From Roseateles_B sp041912595 (lineage in GTDB: Bacteria; Pseudomonadota; Gammaproteobacteria; Burkholderiales; Burkholderiaceae_C): 64,000 bases of DNA. Below, piece by piece: positions 1 through 7,904 of this stretch. The position numbers and the translations under genes were made by a program. Below the pieces are notes generated by a model. It searched no databases. It was not told where the DNA came from and saw only the letters and a program-made list of their open reading frames with translations. Each line of letters opens with the position of its first letter. Position 1 is the stretch's first letter. The stretch is from contig JAYRMR010000013.1 of NCBI GenBank assembly GCA_041912595.1, positions 34,969 to 98,968 of the forward strand. Reading direction: 5' to 3'.

Positions 1-52
1 CGGTGGCGATCGAGCCGAGGGCCGGCTTGCGGGTGAGGGAGATGAACTGCAT
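1..52 (-). CDS. Possible start of an unidentified gene (partial)
   Basis: Reading leftwards from an ATG at 52-50 gives 17 codons (MQFISLTRKPALGSIAT) before the window edge. Codon third positions are GC-rich like the real genes here, but no clear ribosome-binding site precedes the ATG. The fragment is too short to assign a family. It would be divergent from the gene starting at 189. Confidence 0.3.
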   Translation of the reverse strand, partial: MQFISLTRKPALGSIAT

Positions 53-188
53 GGCGTGAGGTCGGTGACAGCTGATGGCCGATTCTCGATCAAGTCCATG
101 ACTGCGCCAGGGCTGGTGATTGCCCGGACGGCACGGCGTGGCGCCCGGCGCACAATCCGCCATCCTTTCACCTGCCCCGAGCCGCCCC

Positions 189-545
189 ATGAGCTATCTG
201 CTGCTGATCCTCGAACCCCACGGCCAACGCGCCGAGCGCGGCCGGGAGGCCGGCGAGCAGGTCTACGAGCGCATGCTGCAGTTCGGCGCCGAGCTGCAGG
301 CGCAGGGGCAGCTGCTGGCCAGCAACTCCCTGGCGGCGCGCGGCAGCCGCGTGCAGAAGCGCGACGGCCAGCTCAGCATCACCGACGGCCCCTTCGCCGA
401 GAGCAAGGAGCTGGTGGGCGGCTTCTTCCTGCTGGACGTCCCCACGCGCGAGGCCGCGCTGGAGATCGCCGCCCGCTGCCCCGCCGCCGAATGGGCGACG
501 GTGGAGGTGCGCGGCGTGGGCCCCTGCTTCGACGACGCTCAGTAA
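189..545 (+). CDS. YCII/DGPF-domain protein
   Basis: A 118-residue protein of the YCII-related (DGPF) family. The family signature DGPFAESKE is visible in the middle, followed by a GGFFLLDV strand. The start MSYLLLILEP fits the first beta strand of the fold, so the longer upstream frame was not used. DGPF proteins are small soluble dimers of unknown substrate that commonly sit beside ECF42 sigma factors, and such a gene lies about 2 kb downstream. A gap of 95 bp, holding a candidate ECF promoter, separates this gene from the next DGPF gene, so it may be transcribed separately. Confidence 0.88.
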   Translation: MSYLLLILEPHGQRAERGREAGEQVYERMLQFGAELQAQGQLLASNSLAARGSRVQKRDGQLSITDGPFAESKELVGGFFLLDVPTREAALEIAARCPAAEWATVEVRGVGPCFDDAQ

Positions 546-567
546 AAACCCGGATCGCCGCGCCGCG

Positions 568-596
568 TGTCGAAATTCCGCCGCGCCGATCGTCGT
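568..596 (+). promoter_or_regulatory. Candidate ECF42-type promoter
   Basis: TGTCGA at 568-573, a 17-nt spacer, then CGTCGT at 591-596, followed by an AGGAGG-type ribosome-binding site and the ATG at 641. ECF42 sigma factors are reported to read promoters with a TGTCGA -35 and a CGTC/CGAC-type -10 and to control adjacent DGPF genes. Position and spacing fit autoregulation of the operon that ends with the sigma factor gene at 2440. This is inference from sequence; no transcript data. Confidence 0.6.
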
Positions 597-640
597 ACCG
601 GCATGGGGCTGCAAGGCGCAGCCCGTCACAGGAGGACGAC

Positions 641-1066
641 ATGCGATTCATGATCATGGTGCGCGCCAACGCCACCAGCGAGGCGGGCGGCCTGCCCGAG
701 CCGGCGCTGATGCAGCAGATGGCGGATTTCCACGAGGCGCTGGCCCGCGCGGGCGTGCTGCTGGACGCCGCGGGCCTGAAGCCCAGCCGCGAGGGCTGGC
801 GCATCGAGCACGGCCCGCAGGGCGCCCGGCTGCTGGATGGCCCCTTCACCGAGACGAAGGAGCTGATCGCCGGCTACACGCTGATCCAGGTCCGCAACCG
901 CGAGGAGGCCCTGGAGTGGGCACGCCGCTTCCCGGCGCCCTTCGGCCCGGGGCAGGACGGCTGCATCGAGGTGCGGCCGCTGTATGACCTGGAGGACTTC
1001 GACGCCGTCGAAGGCATCGACCGATTCAAGGCCCTGGAGGCGGGCCGCCAAGGAGAAGGCGCATGA
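641..1066 (+). CDS. YCII/DGPF-domain protein
   Basis: A second DGPF-family protein, 141 residues, with the motif LLDGPFTETKELIAGY. It starts at an ATG preceded by AGGAGG at 630-635, one of the best ribosome-binding sites in this region. It is the first gene of a tight operon: its stop overlaps the next start (ATGA at 1063-1066). The same frame runs open far upstream, but the first DGPF gene occupies that DNA in another frame. The substrate is unknown; members resemble muconolactone-isomerase-like ferredoxin folds. Confidence 0.9.
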   Translation: MRFMIMVRANATSEAGGLPEPALMQQMADFHEALARAGVLLDAAGLKPSREGWRIEHGPQGARLLDGPFTETKELIAGYTLIQVRNREEALEWARRFPAPFGPGQDGCIEVRPLYDLEDFDAVEGIDRFKALEAGRQGEGA

Positions 1067-1593
1067 TCAAGACCCTCGGACTTCTCGCACTGCTGCTGAT
1101 CGTCGGCGTGCTCGTCGTCGCGGCCTTCCGGCCGGACACCTTCCGCGTGGAGCGCCGGCTGCGCATCCAGGCCCCGCCCACCACCATCTACGGGCTCATC
1201 CAGGACCTGCACCAGTTCAACCGCTGGAACCCCTGGCTGCGCAAGGAGCCGAGCGCCAAGGGCGAGTACGGCGGCCCCGCGGCCGGCGTCGGCGCCCGCT
1301 ACGGCTGGGAAGGCAAGGAACTGGGCCAGGGCAGCATGGAGATCACCGCCCTGAAGCCCGCCGAGGAGGTCCACCTGCGCCTGGACTTCATCAAGCCCTT
1401 CGAGGCCCACAACCAGGCGATCTTCCAGATCCGCCCGCAGCCCGACGGCAGCAGCGAGCTGAGCTGGGCGATGGAGGGCCCGAGCCCCTACCTCAGCAAG
1501 CTGATGGGCCTGGTCTTCAACATGGACCGCATGGTCGGCAACGATTTCGAGCAGGGCCTGAAGAACCTGCAGCAACTGGCGGAGACCCCCTGA
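1063..1593 (+). CDS. SRPBCC/polyketide-cyclase-like protein, membrane-anchored
   Basis: A 176-residue protein beginning with a hydrophobic helix (LGLLALLLIVGVLVVAAF, residues 5-22), likely an N-terminal membrane anchor. A START/SRPBCC helix-grip fold follows (VERRLRIQAPPTTIYGLIQD, then HQFNRWNPWL). Such proteins bind hydrophobic ligands. It overlaps the preceding DGPF gene by four bases and lies 1 bp from the following VOC gene, so it belongs to the ECF42 module. The ligand cannot be told from the sequence. Confidence 0.82.
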   Translation: MIKTLGLLALLLIVGVLVVAAFRPDTFRVERRLRIQAPPTTIYGLIQDLHQFNRWNPWLRKEPSAKGEYGGPAAGVGARYGWEGKELGQGSMEITALKPAEEVHLRLDFIKPFEAHNQAIFQIRPQPDGSSELSWAMEGPSPYLSKLMGLVFNMDRMVGNDFEQGLKNLQQLAETP

Positions 1594-1594
1594 C

Positions 1595-2002
1595 ATGCAG
1601 ATCAAGTTCAGCCCCCTGCTGGTCGACGACCAGGACGCGGCCCTGCGCTTCTACACCCAGCAGCTGGGTTTCGAGACCTGCGCCGACATCCCCATGGGCC
1701 CCTACCGCTTCCTGACCGTGCGCTCGCCCGAGGGCCTGCCGGGCGTGGAGCTGGTCCTGCAGCCCCTGGGTTTCGAGCCCGCGCGGACCTACCAGCGCGC
1801 GCTGTACGAGGCCGGCATGCCGGCTGCCGCCTTCACCACGCCCGACATCGCCGCCGAGCATGCGCGCCTGCAGGCCCGCGGCGTGCGCTTCCGGGGCGAG
1901 CCGCAGGCCATGGGCCCCATCATCGGCGTCCTGTTCGAGGACGGCTGCGGCAATCTCATCCACCTCGTCCAGCCGCTCGTGGCGCCGCCGGACGCCGCCT
2001 GA
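1595..2002 (+). CDS. VOC (glyoxalase/bleomycin-resistance) family protein
   Basis: A 135-residue protein with the paired beta-alpha-beta-beta-beta arrangement of the vicinal oxygen chelate superfamily. It begins FSPLLVDDQDAALRFYTQQLGF and ends with a CGNLIHLVQ strand that usually supplies a metal ligand. The family includes dioxygenases, isomerases and resistance proteins; no specific activity can be assigned. It lies inside the ECF42 operon. Confidence 0.85.
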   Translation: MQIKFSPLLVDDQDAALRFYTQQLGFETCADIPMGPYRFLTVRSPEGLPGVELVLQPLGFEPARTYQRALYEAGMPAAAFTTPDIAAEHARLQARGVRFRGEPQAMGPIIGVLFEDGCGNLIHLVQPLVAPPDAA

Positions 2003-2017
2003 GCGAAGGAGCTCTCC

Positions 2018-2443
2018 ATGCATCGCCAGATCTTCGTCAACCTGCCCATCGTCGACATGAAGCGCTCCCGCGCCTTCTTCGAGGCCCTGGGCTATGCCTT
2101 CAATCCGCAGTTCAGCAACGATCAGGGCGCCTGCCTCGTGCTGGGCGAGAACCTCCACGCCATGCTGCTGGTGCACCCCTTCTTCCAGGGCTTCATCGAC
2201 AAGCGCATCGCCGACGCTCATGAGAGCACCGAGGTGCTCGTCTGCCTCTCCTGCGACAGCCGCGAGGAGGTCGACCAGCTGGTGGCCCGCGCCCTCGCCG
2301 CCGGGGGCCGCGCGCCCCGACCGCCGCAGGACCACGGCTTCATGTACGCCCACAGCTTCGAGGACCTCGACGGCCATCTGTGGGAGCTGGTCCACATGGC
2401 AGACCCGAGCCAGATCAACGCGGGTGGTGCCGCCGGCGCATGA
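2018..2443 (+). CDS. VOC family protein
   Basis: A 141-residue VOC-superfamily protein (IFVNLPIVDMKRSRAFFEALGY; FEDLDGHLWELVHMADP). The closing D-G-H-x-W-E-L motif and overall layout match the YaeR/CatDE-like 'glyoxalase' group often seen next to DGPF proteins. An AAGGAG ribosome-binding site precedes the ATG. Its stop overlaps the sigma factor start (ATGA at 2440-2443), which implies coupled translation. Confidence 0.87.
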   Translation: MHRQIFVNLPIVDMKRSRAFFEALGYAFNPQFSNDQGACLVLGENLHAMLLVHPFFQGFIDKRIADAHESTEVLVCLSCDSREEVDQLVARALAAGGRAPRPPQDHGFMYAHSFEDLDGHLWELVHMADPSQINAGGAAGA

Positions 2444-3813
2444 GTGGGCCCCCGCGCGACGGCAGCGGCGGGGATGACGACGCCGCCCTGCGCGCCCGCG
2501 TGGCGGCGCTGTGGCGGCTGGAGTCGCCCGTCGTCATCGGGGCAGTGCGGCGCCTGCTGCGGGACCTGGACGAGGCCGAGGAGATCGCGCAGGAGGCGCT
2601 GCTCGCGGCGCTGGAGCACTGGCCGCGCGAGGGCTTTCCCGACCGGCCGGGCGCCTGGCTCACGACCACCGCCCGCCACCGCGCGCTCGACCGCCTGCGC
2701 CAGCAGCGCATGCAGGAGCGCCACCACGAGGCGCTGGCCCAGGACCTGGAGGCGCGGCAGGAGCACGTCGTGCCGGACCTCAGCGACAGCCTGGACGAGC
2801 GCCGCGCCGACGACATCGGGGACGACCTGCTGCGCCTGATCTTCACGGCCTGCCACCCGCTGCTCTCGCCCGAGGCGCGCGCCGCGCTGACGCTGCGGCT
2901 CCTGGGCGGCCTGAGCACGGCGGAGATCGCCCGCGCCTACCTGTGCCCCGAGCCCACCGTCGCGCAGCGCATCAGCCGTGCCAAGCGCACGCTCAGCGAG
3001 GCGCAGGTGCCCTTCGAGCTGCCCGGCCCGGCCGAGCGCCTGCAGCGCCTGGGCGCGGTGCTGGAGGTGGTCTATCTGATCTTCAACGAGGGCTATGCCG
3101 CGAGCTCCGGCAGCGACTGGCTGCGGCCGGACCTCATGGCCGAGGCCCAGCGCCTGGCGCGCCTGCTGGCCTCGCAACTGCCGCAGGAGCCCGAGGTGCA
3201 GGGGCTGCTCGCCCTCGTCGAGATCCAGGCGTCGCGGCAGGCCGCGCGTCTCGACGCCCGCGGGGACCCGGTCCTGCTGATGGACCAGGACCGCCGGCGC
3301 TGGGACAGCCTGCTCATCCGCCGCGGCCTCTCGGCGCTCGCGGCCGGCGAGGCCGCGTGCCGCACACAGGGCGCGGCGCCGGGCTACTACCTGCTGCAGG
3401 CGGGCATCGCCGCCTGCCATGCCCGCGCCACGCGGCCCGAGGACACGGACTGGTCACTGATCCTCGCGCTCTACACCCGGCTGCTGGCGGGCTGGCCCTC
3501 GCCCGTCGTCGCGCTCAACCGGGCCGTGGCCCTCAGCCGCGCGCCGCAAGGCAGTGCCGCCGAGGCGCTGCTGCTGGTCGACGCCCTCGGCGCGGACGGC
3601 CCGATGCAGCGCTACCCCTGGTGGCACAGCGTGCGCGGCGACCTGCTGGAGCGCCAGCAGCGCTGGGCGGAGGCGGCCGTGGCCTTCGAGCAGGCGGCCG
3701 GCCTGAGCCTCAATGAAAAAGAGCGCGCTCTGCTGCTGCAGCGCGCGCTCAAAGGGAGGAGCAAGGACGAAGAAAAGGGTCGCGGGGCTCAGACGCCCAG
3801 GCCGAGCGAGTAG
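2440..3813 (+). CDS. ECF42-type RNA polymerase sigma factor with C-terminal TPR-like region
   Basis: A 457-residue sigma factor, far longer than the usual ~190-residue ECF proteins. Region 2 (RDLDEAEEIAQEALLAALEHWP, residues ~35-55) and region 4 (GGLSTAEIARAYLCPEPTVAQRISRAKRTL) bind core polymerase and promoter. The DUF6596 block follows (LEVVYLIFNEGYAAS), then helical TPR-like repeats to the end. This architecture, and the DGPF neighbours, identify group ECF42, which lacks a classical anti-sigma factor and relies on the C-terminal extension for activity. The ATG at 2440 overlaps the VOC stop. The last 25 bp overlap the 3' end of the convergent protease gene. Confidence 0.92.
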   Translation: MSGPPRDGSGGDDDAALRARVAALWRLESPVVIGAVRRLLRDLDEAEEIAQEALLAALEHWPREGFPDRPGAWLTTTARHRALDRLRQQRMQERHHEALAQDLEARQEHVVPDLSDSLDERRADDIGDDLLRLIFTACHPLLSPEARAALTLRLLGGLSTAEIARAYLCPEPTVAQRISRAKRTLSEAQVPFELPGPAERLQRLGAVLEVVYLIFNEGYAASSGSDWLRPDLMAEAQRLARLLASQLPQEPEVQGLLALVEIQASRQAARLDARGDPVLLMDQDRRRWDSLLIRRGLSALAAGEAACRTQGAAPGYYLLQAGIAACHARATRPEDTDWSLILALYTRLLAGWPSPVVALNRAVALSRAPQGSAAEALLLVDALGADGPMQRYPWWHSVRGDLLERQQRWAEAAVAFEQAAGLSLNEKERALLLQRALKGRSKDEEKGRGAQTPRPSE

Positions 3814-5642
3814 CCGCCCGTGGTGCCGGTGGTCCGCAGCACGCGCAGCACCACCGTCACGGCCGACGAGCCGGTGTTCGTGATCTGCAGCACCTGCGTC
3901 GCCCCCAGCACGCCGTTGGAAAGCACAAGCTGCACGCCACTGGTGGTGTACGCCCCGAGGCCGAAGCCGGAGCTCGCACCCGCGGTGAGCGTGGCCTTCA
4001 TGGTCTTGCCGGCGGGGATGCTGTAGCGGTAGTAGTCGTTGTCCGTGTTGCTGGCCATCGAACCACTGATGGCGGCGCTGGTGACGCTGATGAGCTGGGC
4101 CGTGGCCACGCTGTCATTGGGCTCGGCTTCCTTGATGGCCGTCGGCGTGGGGGTCGGCGTCGGGGTGGGCGTGGGTGTCGGGGTAGGCGTCGGGGTAGGC
4201 GTCGGGGTGGGGGTGGGGGTGGGGGTGGGGGTGGGCGTGGGCGTCGGCGTGCCGGCCGCGGCCAGAGCGGCGTTCACGGCGGCATTGGCATCCACGAGAC
4301 CGGCGCCGCAGCCCGTGCAGGAGGCGGGGAAGGCGCGGGCGCTGCTCTTGAGCAGCGTGCTCACCTGGTCCGGCGTGAGGTTCTTGTTGGCCTGCAGCAT
4401 CAGGGCCACGACGCCGCTGACCACCGGCGTGGCCATGGAGGTGCCCATCATGCCGGCGTAGGTGTCGGCGCCCGGCGTGGTGGTGCCGGTGTTCCAGGTG
4501 GACAGGATGGCGCCGTTGCTGTCGCCGCCCGGAGCGGCCAGCGTGACCTTGACGCCGAAGTTCGAATAGGAGGCGCGCGCGCCGGTCTTGCCCGTCGCGG
4601 CGACGGTGATGACGCCGCTGCAGCTGGCCGGGGAGAAGCCCGAGGCCTCCTGCGCGCTGTTCCCGGCGGCCACGACGACGACCGCGCCCTTGGCCCGGGC
4701 CGCGTTGATCGCGTTCTGCGTGGTGATGTCGCAGGCGCCCGCACCGCCCAGCGAGAGGTTGATGACCTTGGCCGGGTTGGCATTCGCGGGCACGCCCGTC
4801 ACCGTGCCGCCCGCGGCCCAGACCATGGCGTCGGCGATGTCGGAGGTGTAGCCGCCGCACTTGCCCAGCGCGCGCACCGGCAGCAGGCGGGCCTTGAAGG
4901 CGACGCCGCTCACGCCGATGCCGTTGTTGGCGGCGGCGCCGATGATGCCGCTCACGTGCGTGCCGTGCCACGAGCTGTTCGCGGCCTTGGAACCCGTGCC
5001 GCAGGCGCCCGCGGCCACGAAGTCGCCGGGGTCGCTGGCGTCGGCGTCGCGCCCGCCGCCGTCGCCGGCCGTGCTCGTGTTCAGGATGAAGTCATAGCCC
5101 GGCAGCAGCTTGGCCGAAAAGTCGGCATGCGGGCGCACGCCGGTGTCGATCACGGCCACGGTGACGCCATCGCCGGTGGCCTTGTTCCAGGCGTCGGGGG
5201 CGCGGATGCCGCCCACGGTGTCGAAGAGGCTCCATTGCTGGCTGTACATCGGGTCGGTGGGCGTCAGCTGCGGCTGCAGCAGGCGGTCGGGCTCCACGTA
5301 CTCGATGTTGGCGTCGCCCGCGCGGAAGCTGGCGGCCAGGGCGTCGATGTCTCCCTTGGCCAGGCGCCGGCTGATCTTGAAGACCTGCGCGCCGCTGGCC
5401 ATCTGGCGCAGCGGGCTCAGCTGCACGCCATGCCGGTTGCCGGCCACCTGGGCGGCCAGGCGGGCGTTCTCGGTCGGGAAGGCGCCCTTGCCGGACTTGT
5501 ATTTGACGATCAGCCGGTCCGTCTGGCTGGCCTGCACGATCAGGCCCTCGGGGCCGACGGCGGCGCCCTGGTAGGCGGCGTGGGCCGTGGGGATCGCGGC
5601 CAGCAGGGCCAGGGCCAGGGCGGAAGGAAGGGGCGTCTTCAT
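3789..5642 (-). CDS. Secreted subtilisin-like (S8) serine protease with Thr-Pro linker and PPC domain
   Basis: A 617-residue exported protease. It has a signal peptide (MKTPLPSALALALLAAIPTAHA), an N-terminal propeptide region to about residue 135, then the S8 domain with catalytic Asp166 (VIDTG), His226 (WHGTHV) and Ser402 (GTSMATP). A linker of 37 alternating Thr and Pro residues (465-501) follows, then a C-terminal bacterial pre-peptidase (PPC) domain (EAEPNDSVATAQ). It probably degrades extracellular protein, with the PPC domain cleaved or used for binding. The 5' leader carries a cyclic-di-GMP-I riboswitch, so expression should respond to c-di-GMP. A weak GAGG ribosome-binding site lies 9 nt upstream of the ATG. 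Confidence 0.95.
   Translation of the reverse strand: MKTPLPSALALALLAAIPTAHAAYQGAAVGPEGLIVQASQTDRLIVKYKSGKGAFPTENARLAAQVAGNRHGVQLSPLRQMASGAQVFKISRRLAKGDIDALAASFRAGDANIEYVEPDRLLQPQLTPTDPMYSQQWSLFDTVGGIRAPDAWNKATGDGVTVAVIDTGVRPHADFSAKLLPGYDFILNTSTAGDGGGRDADASDPGDFVAAGACGTGSKAANSSWHGTHVSGIIGAAANNGIGVSGVAFKARLLPVRALGKCGGYTSDIADAMVWAAGGTVTGVPANANPAKVINLSLGGAGACDITTQNAINAARAKGAVVVVAAGNSAQEASGFSPASCSGVITVAATGKTGARASYSNFGVKVTLAAPGGDSNGAILSTWNTGTTTPGADTYAGMMGTSMATPVVSGVVALMLQANKNLTPDQVSTLLKSSARAFPASCTGCGAGLVDANAAVNAALAAAGTPTPTPTPTPTPTPTPTPTPTPTPTPTPTPTPTPTPTAIKEAEPNDSVATAQLISVTSAAISGSMASNTDNDYYRYSIPAGKTMKATLTAGASSGFGLGAYTTSGVQLVLSNGVLGATQVLQITNTGSSAVTVVLRVLRTTGTTGGYSLGLGV
4140..4250 (-). repeat. Low-complexity (ThrPro)n coding repeat
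   Basis: 111 bp encode 37 strictly alternating Thr/Pro residues between the protease and PPC domains. The DNA units are ACGCCG, ACCCCC and ACCCCG variants, with a pure ACCCCC run near 4207-4234. Such hexanucleotide tracts can change length by slippage without shifting the frame. The opposite strand reads as Val-Gly repeats, which is a shadow and not a gene. Confidence 0.9.
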
Positions 5643-5964
5643 GCGTGTTTGCCTCGTGCTGCGTTCATCGAGGCCAGTCGCGTGCCGGGAGCACGGCGGC
5701 TGGCGGCCCCGCTACCCTGGCCGGCGTCACGGGGGCGCTGGCGGTAGGCCGGAGGCTTTGCGTCCCGCGCTTTCGCGCGGTTTGCCGATCACGGGAAATC
5801 CCGTAGATAGAACGGTAGGGGATCGCGCGGCGCTTGACCAGCCGCGCGCGGCAGCCGGCGGCCGTCCGTGCGACTTTGTACGCATCCGGTCGCCCCGCCG
5901 CCGCCGCGGCGGCCGTCAGCGATTGACGCGCATCAAGCCGGCGCCGCGACGCGCCCCGGACGGG
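5643..5964. other. Intergenic region carrying the riboswitch leader
   Basis: 322 bp without a gene between the protease start and the carboxypeptidase stop. It holds the GEMM-I aptamer and a GC-rich inverted repeat (GCGCGGC at 5825-5831 with GCCGCGC at 5841-5847), which may be part of the carboxypeptidase 3' end or of the leader promoter region. No convincing -35/-10 pair was found by eye. Confidence 0.6.
5697..5800 (-). promoter_or_regulatory. Cyclic-di-GMP-I (GEMM-I) riboswitch
   Basis: Read on the minus strand, the leader contains the conserved GEMM-I core in order. GGCAAACC (5786-5779) comes first, then a P2 stem GCGC-GAAA-GCGC with a GNRA tetraloop, then GGACGCAAAGCCTCC (5765-5751) and GGCCTA, and finally the tetraloop-receptor side GGGTAGCGGGG (5717-5707). 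These match the Vibrio Vc2 aptamer blocks almost exactly. The aptamer ends about 55-60 nt before the protease ATG at 5642. A CGTGC/GCACG hairpin (5681-5695) with no U-tract lies between them, so control may act on translation. Whether it is an ON or OFF switch is not evident. Confidence 0.93.
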
Positions 5965-7755
5965 TCATGGCAAGGCCCGCTCCAGGCGCAGCACGGGGTA
6001 GAGCCGGTAGCGCTCGTCCCACGAGCTGTGGCGGCGGGCGAAGAAGGCGAGCCGGGCGCGCGGGTCGGCGGCGAAGGCGGCGTCCTCGGCCAGGCGGCGC
6101 TGGAACTCCGCCGCCAGCGCGGGATCCGCCGCCAACTGCTGGCGGGCGACGTCCTCCGCCACGTAGTCCTCCATGTACTCCTTCAGCTCGAAGGCATTGT
6201 TGAAGGCGCCCCAGGCGAGCAGCGAGTCCGACGCCTGCGGCTCGAGCAGGGCCATCACGAGCCGGGCGCCCGGTTGCGCGATGGGCACGAAGAGGCTGCC
6301 CGCCGGCACCTCGCGCGGCTCGTCGCGCCACGCGCCCTTCACGTCGAGGCGCTGATGCCCCTCGACCGACTGCGCCCCGAAGCGCGCCTGCTCGGCCCGG
6401 AAGGTCTGCACCGGCAGCGCGGCCTGGGCCCGGGCCAGCCGCTCGAAACGCAGGCCATGGCGGCGCAGCACCTCGCTCACCTGCGCGGCGTGGGCGGCGG
6501 GCACGAGATAGCCGGCGCCCGGCGCGCGGACGCTCAGGACCGGCTGGATGTCGTCCCGCAGCGGCACTCGCCAGATCTCGGGGCGGGTCTCGTCGTAGCG
6601 CGTCATCAGCGCCCCGGAGATCTCGGACGGCGTGCGCGTGTAGGCATAGCCCCGGAAGTCGATCAGGCGGCTGCGCGCGCTTGCCTCGAAAGCCAGGGGC
6701 TGCTCGGTGCCGGCCAGCCCGGCCGCGCGGCGGTCCGCCGCCAGTGCCTCGGTGCGCCACTGCGCGCCGTGCCGGGCGATCTGCGTCAGCACCGCCACGA
6801 TGGTGTTGCGGGTGATGCGCACGCGGGTGGGGTAGTCCTTCCACGAGTGCGTCTCGACCAGCATGCCGAAGCGGTTGCGCAGCCAGAAGTAGCCCGTGGA
6901 GAAGCGCGGCGGCGGCACGCCGTCGGCAAAGCCCGAGGATGGATCGTCCATCTTCTCGAAGGACATGTAGAAAGGCTGCGGCAGCGAGCCCTGCGCGGCC
7001 AGCGCCTGGATCACGCCATCGCGCAGCGCCTGGCCGCTGCGGCGCTGGGCCTCGTCACCGGCATGCACCGGCTCGACCTGGATGGAGACGTCGTGCTCGA
7101 ACTGCGCGCCGTCGGTGACGTGCAGATCGATCGTCGCGAGCGGGTCCCAGGCCTGGACGAGGCGCAGCATGGCCTGCATCTCCGGCGCATCGGCCTTGGC
7201 GTAGTCGCGGTTGAGGTTGTAGTTCTGCGCCGTGGTCCGCCAGCCCATGGCCTCCGGGCCCCGCTGGTTGGGGCGGTTCCAGGCACCGAAGCGCTCGTGG
7301 CCGTCCTCGTTGAAGACCGGCACGAACACGAGCACCTGCCGCTTCAGCACGCCGGGCGTGGCCTCGCCGTCGAGCACCTGGCGAAGCGCGAGGAAGCCGG
7401 CATCCTTGCCGTCGATCTCGCCGGCGTGAATGCCGCCCTGGATCAGCGTCACGGGCAGGCCGCGGCGGCGAGCCTCGGCCGGCGTCAGGGCCCCGCTCTG
7501 GCTCGCCACGATCGCCCACTGCGGCCGCCCTTCCGGCGTGGTGCCGAAGCGCGTGCAGCGCACGGCCCGGGGGTAGCGCTGCTGGAAGTCGCGGCACAGA
7601 CGGCCGACCTCCTCGAGGCGGCCGGTGCGCTGGAAGCCGCTGCGCTCGGCCTCGGTGCGCAGCACAGGTGCGGCCTGGACAGAAGACAGGCCGGCCAGCG
7701 CCAGCAGACAGGACGTCAGCAAGGACGGCAAGGAGGCGGAATGGGGCAGTGACAT
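5965..7755 (-). CDS. Secreted M14-family zinc carboxypeptidase
   Basis: A 596-residue protein with a signal peptide (MSLPHSASLPSLLTSCLLAL..., cleaved near VQA-AP). Zinc ligands are visible as His110-x-x-Glu113 (GGIHAGEIDG) and His212 (TIDLHVTDG). The catalytic Glu301 lies in MLVETHSWKDYPTR, and substrate-binding Asn/Arg in NEDGHERF and QNYNLNRDY. It should remove C-terminal residues from peptides outside the cytoplasm. The C-terminal ~250 residues form an extra domain of unknown role. The ATG at 7755 was preferred over an upstream TTG because it starts a normal signal peptide. Confidence 0.93.
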   Translation of the reverse strand: MSLPHSASLPSLLTSCLLALAGLSSVQAAPVLRTEAERSGFQRTGRLEEVGRLCRDFQQRYPRAVRCTRFGTTPEGRPQWAIVASQSGALTPAEARRRGLPVTLIQGGIHAGEIDGKDAGFLALRQVLDGEATPGVLKRQVLVFVPVFNEDGHERFGAWNRPNQRGPEAMGWRTTAQNYNLNRDYAKADAPEMQAMLRLVQAWDPLATIDLHVTDGAQFEHDVSIQVEPVHAGDEAQRRSGQALRDGVIQALAAQGSLPQPFYMSFEKMDDPSSGFADGVPPPRFSTGYFWLRNRFGMLVETHSWKDYPTRVRITRNTIVAVLTQIARHGAQWRTEALAADRRAAGLAGTEQPLAFEASARSRLIDFRGYAYTRTPSEISGALMTRYDETRPEIWRVPLRDDIQPVLSVRAPGAGYLVPAAHAAQVSEVLRRHGLRFERLARAQAALPVQTFRAEQARFGAQSVEGHQRLDVKGAWRDEPREVPAGSLFVPIAQPGARLVMALLEPQASDSLLAWGAFNNAFELKEYMEDYVAEDVARQQLAADPALAAEFQRRLAEDAAFAADPRARLAFFARRHSSWDERYRLYPVLRLERALP

Positions 7756-7904
7756 GGCAGGCGAGGGCTTCAGAGGCAAGACCTGGCACTGTAGCCAGCC
7801 CCTGCCCCCGACGCTGCTGCGGATGCCCCGGGGTGCCTTCCGTCACCCTCCCCCGCCGGCCCGCATACTGCGCCGACCCCATTTCCGCCCGATCGGAGGA
7901 CTCC

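Noticed and set aside
4140..4250. CRISPR-like repeat
   Set aside because: Units are 6 bp with no spacers and encode protein; not a CRISPR array. No other array was seen in the window.
4039..4461. Plus-strand frame with a long Val-Gly repeat
   Set aside because: It is the complement of the Thr-Pro linker of the protease gene. It has no start signal and no domain; only the minus-strand reading has motifs.
5587..7752. A 721-codon plus-strand frame opposite the carboxypeptidase
   Set aside because: The minus strand encodes a protein with a full set of M14 catalytic residues. The plus frame is His/Arg/Gly-rich shadow sequence common in 70% GC DNA.
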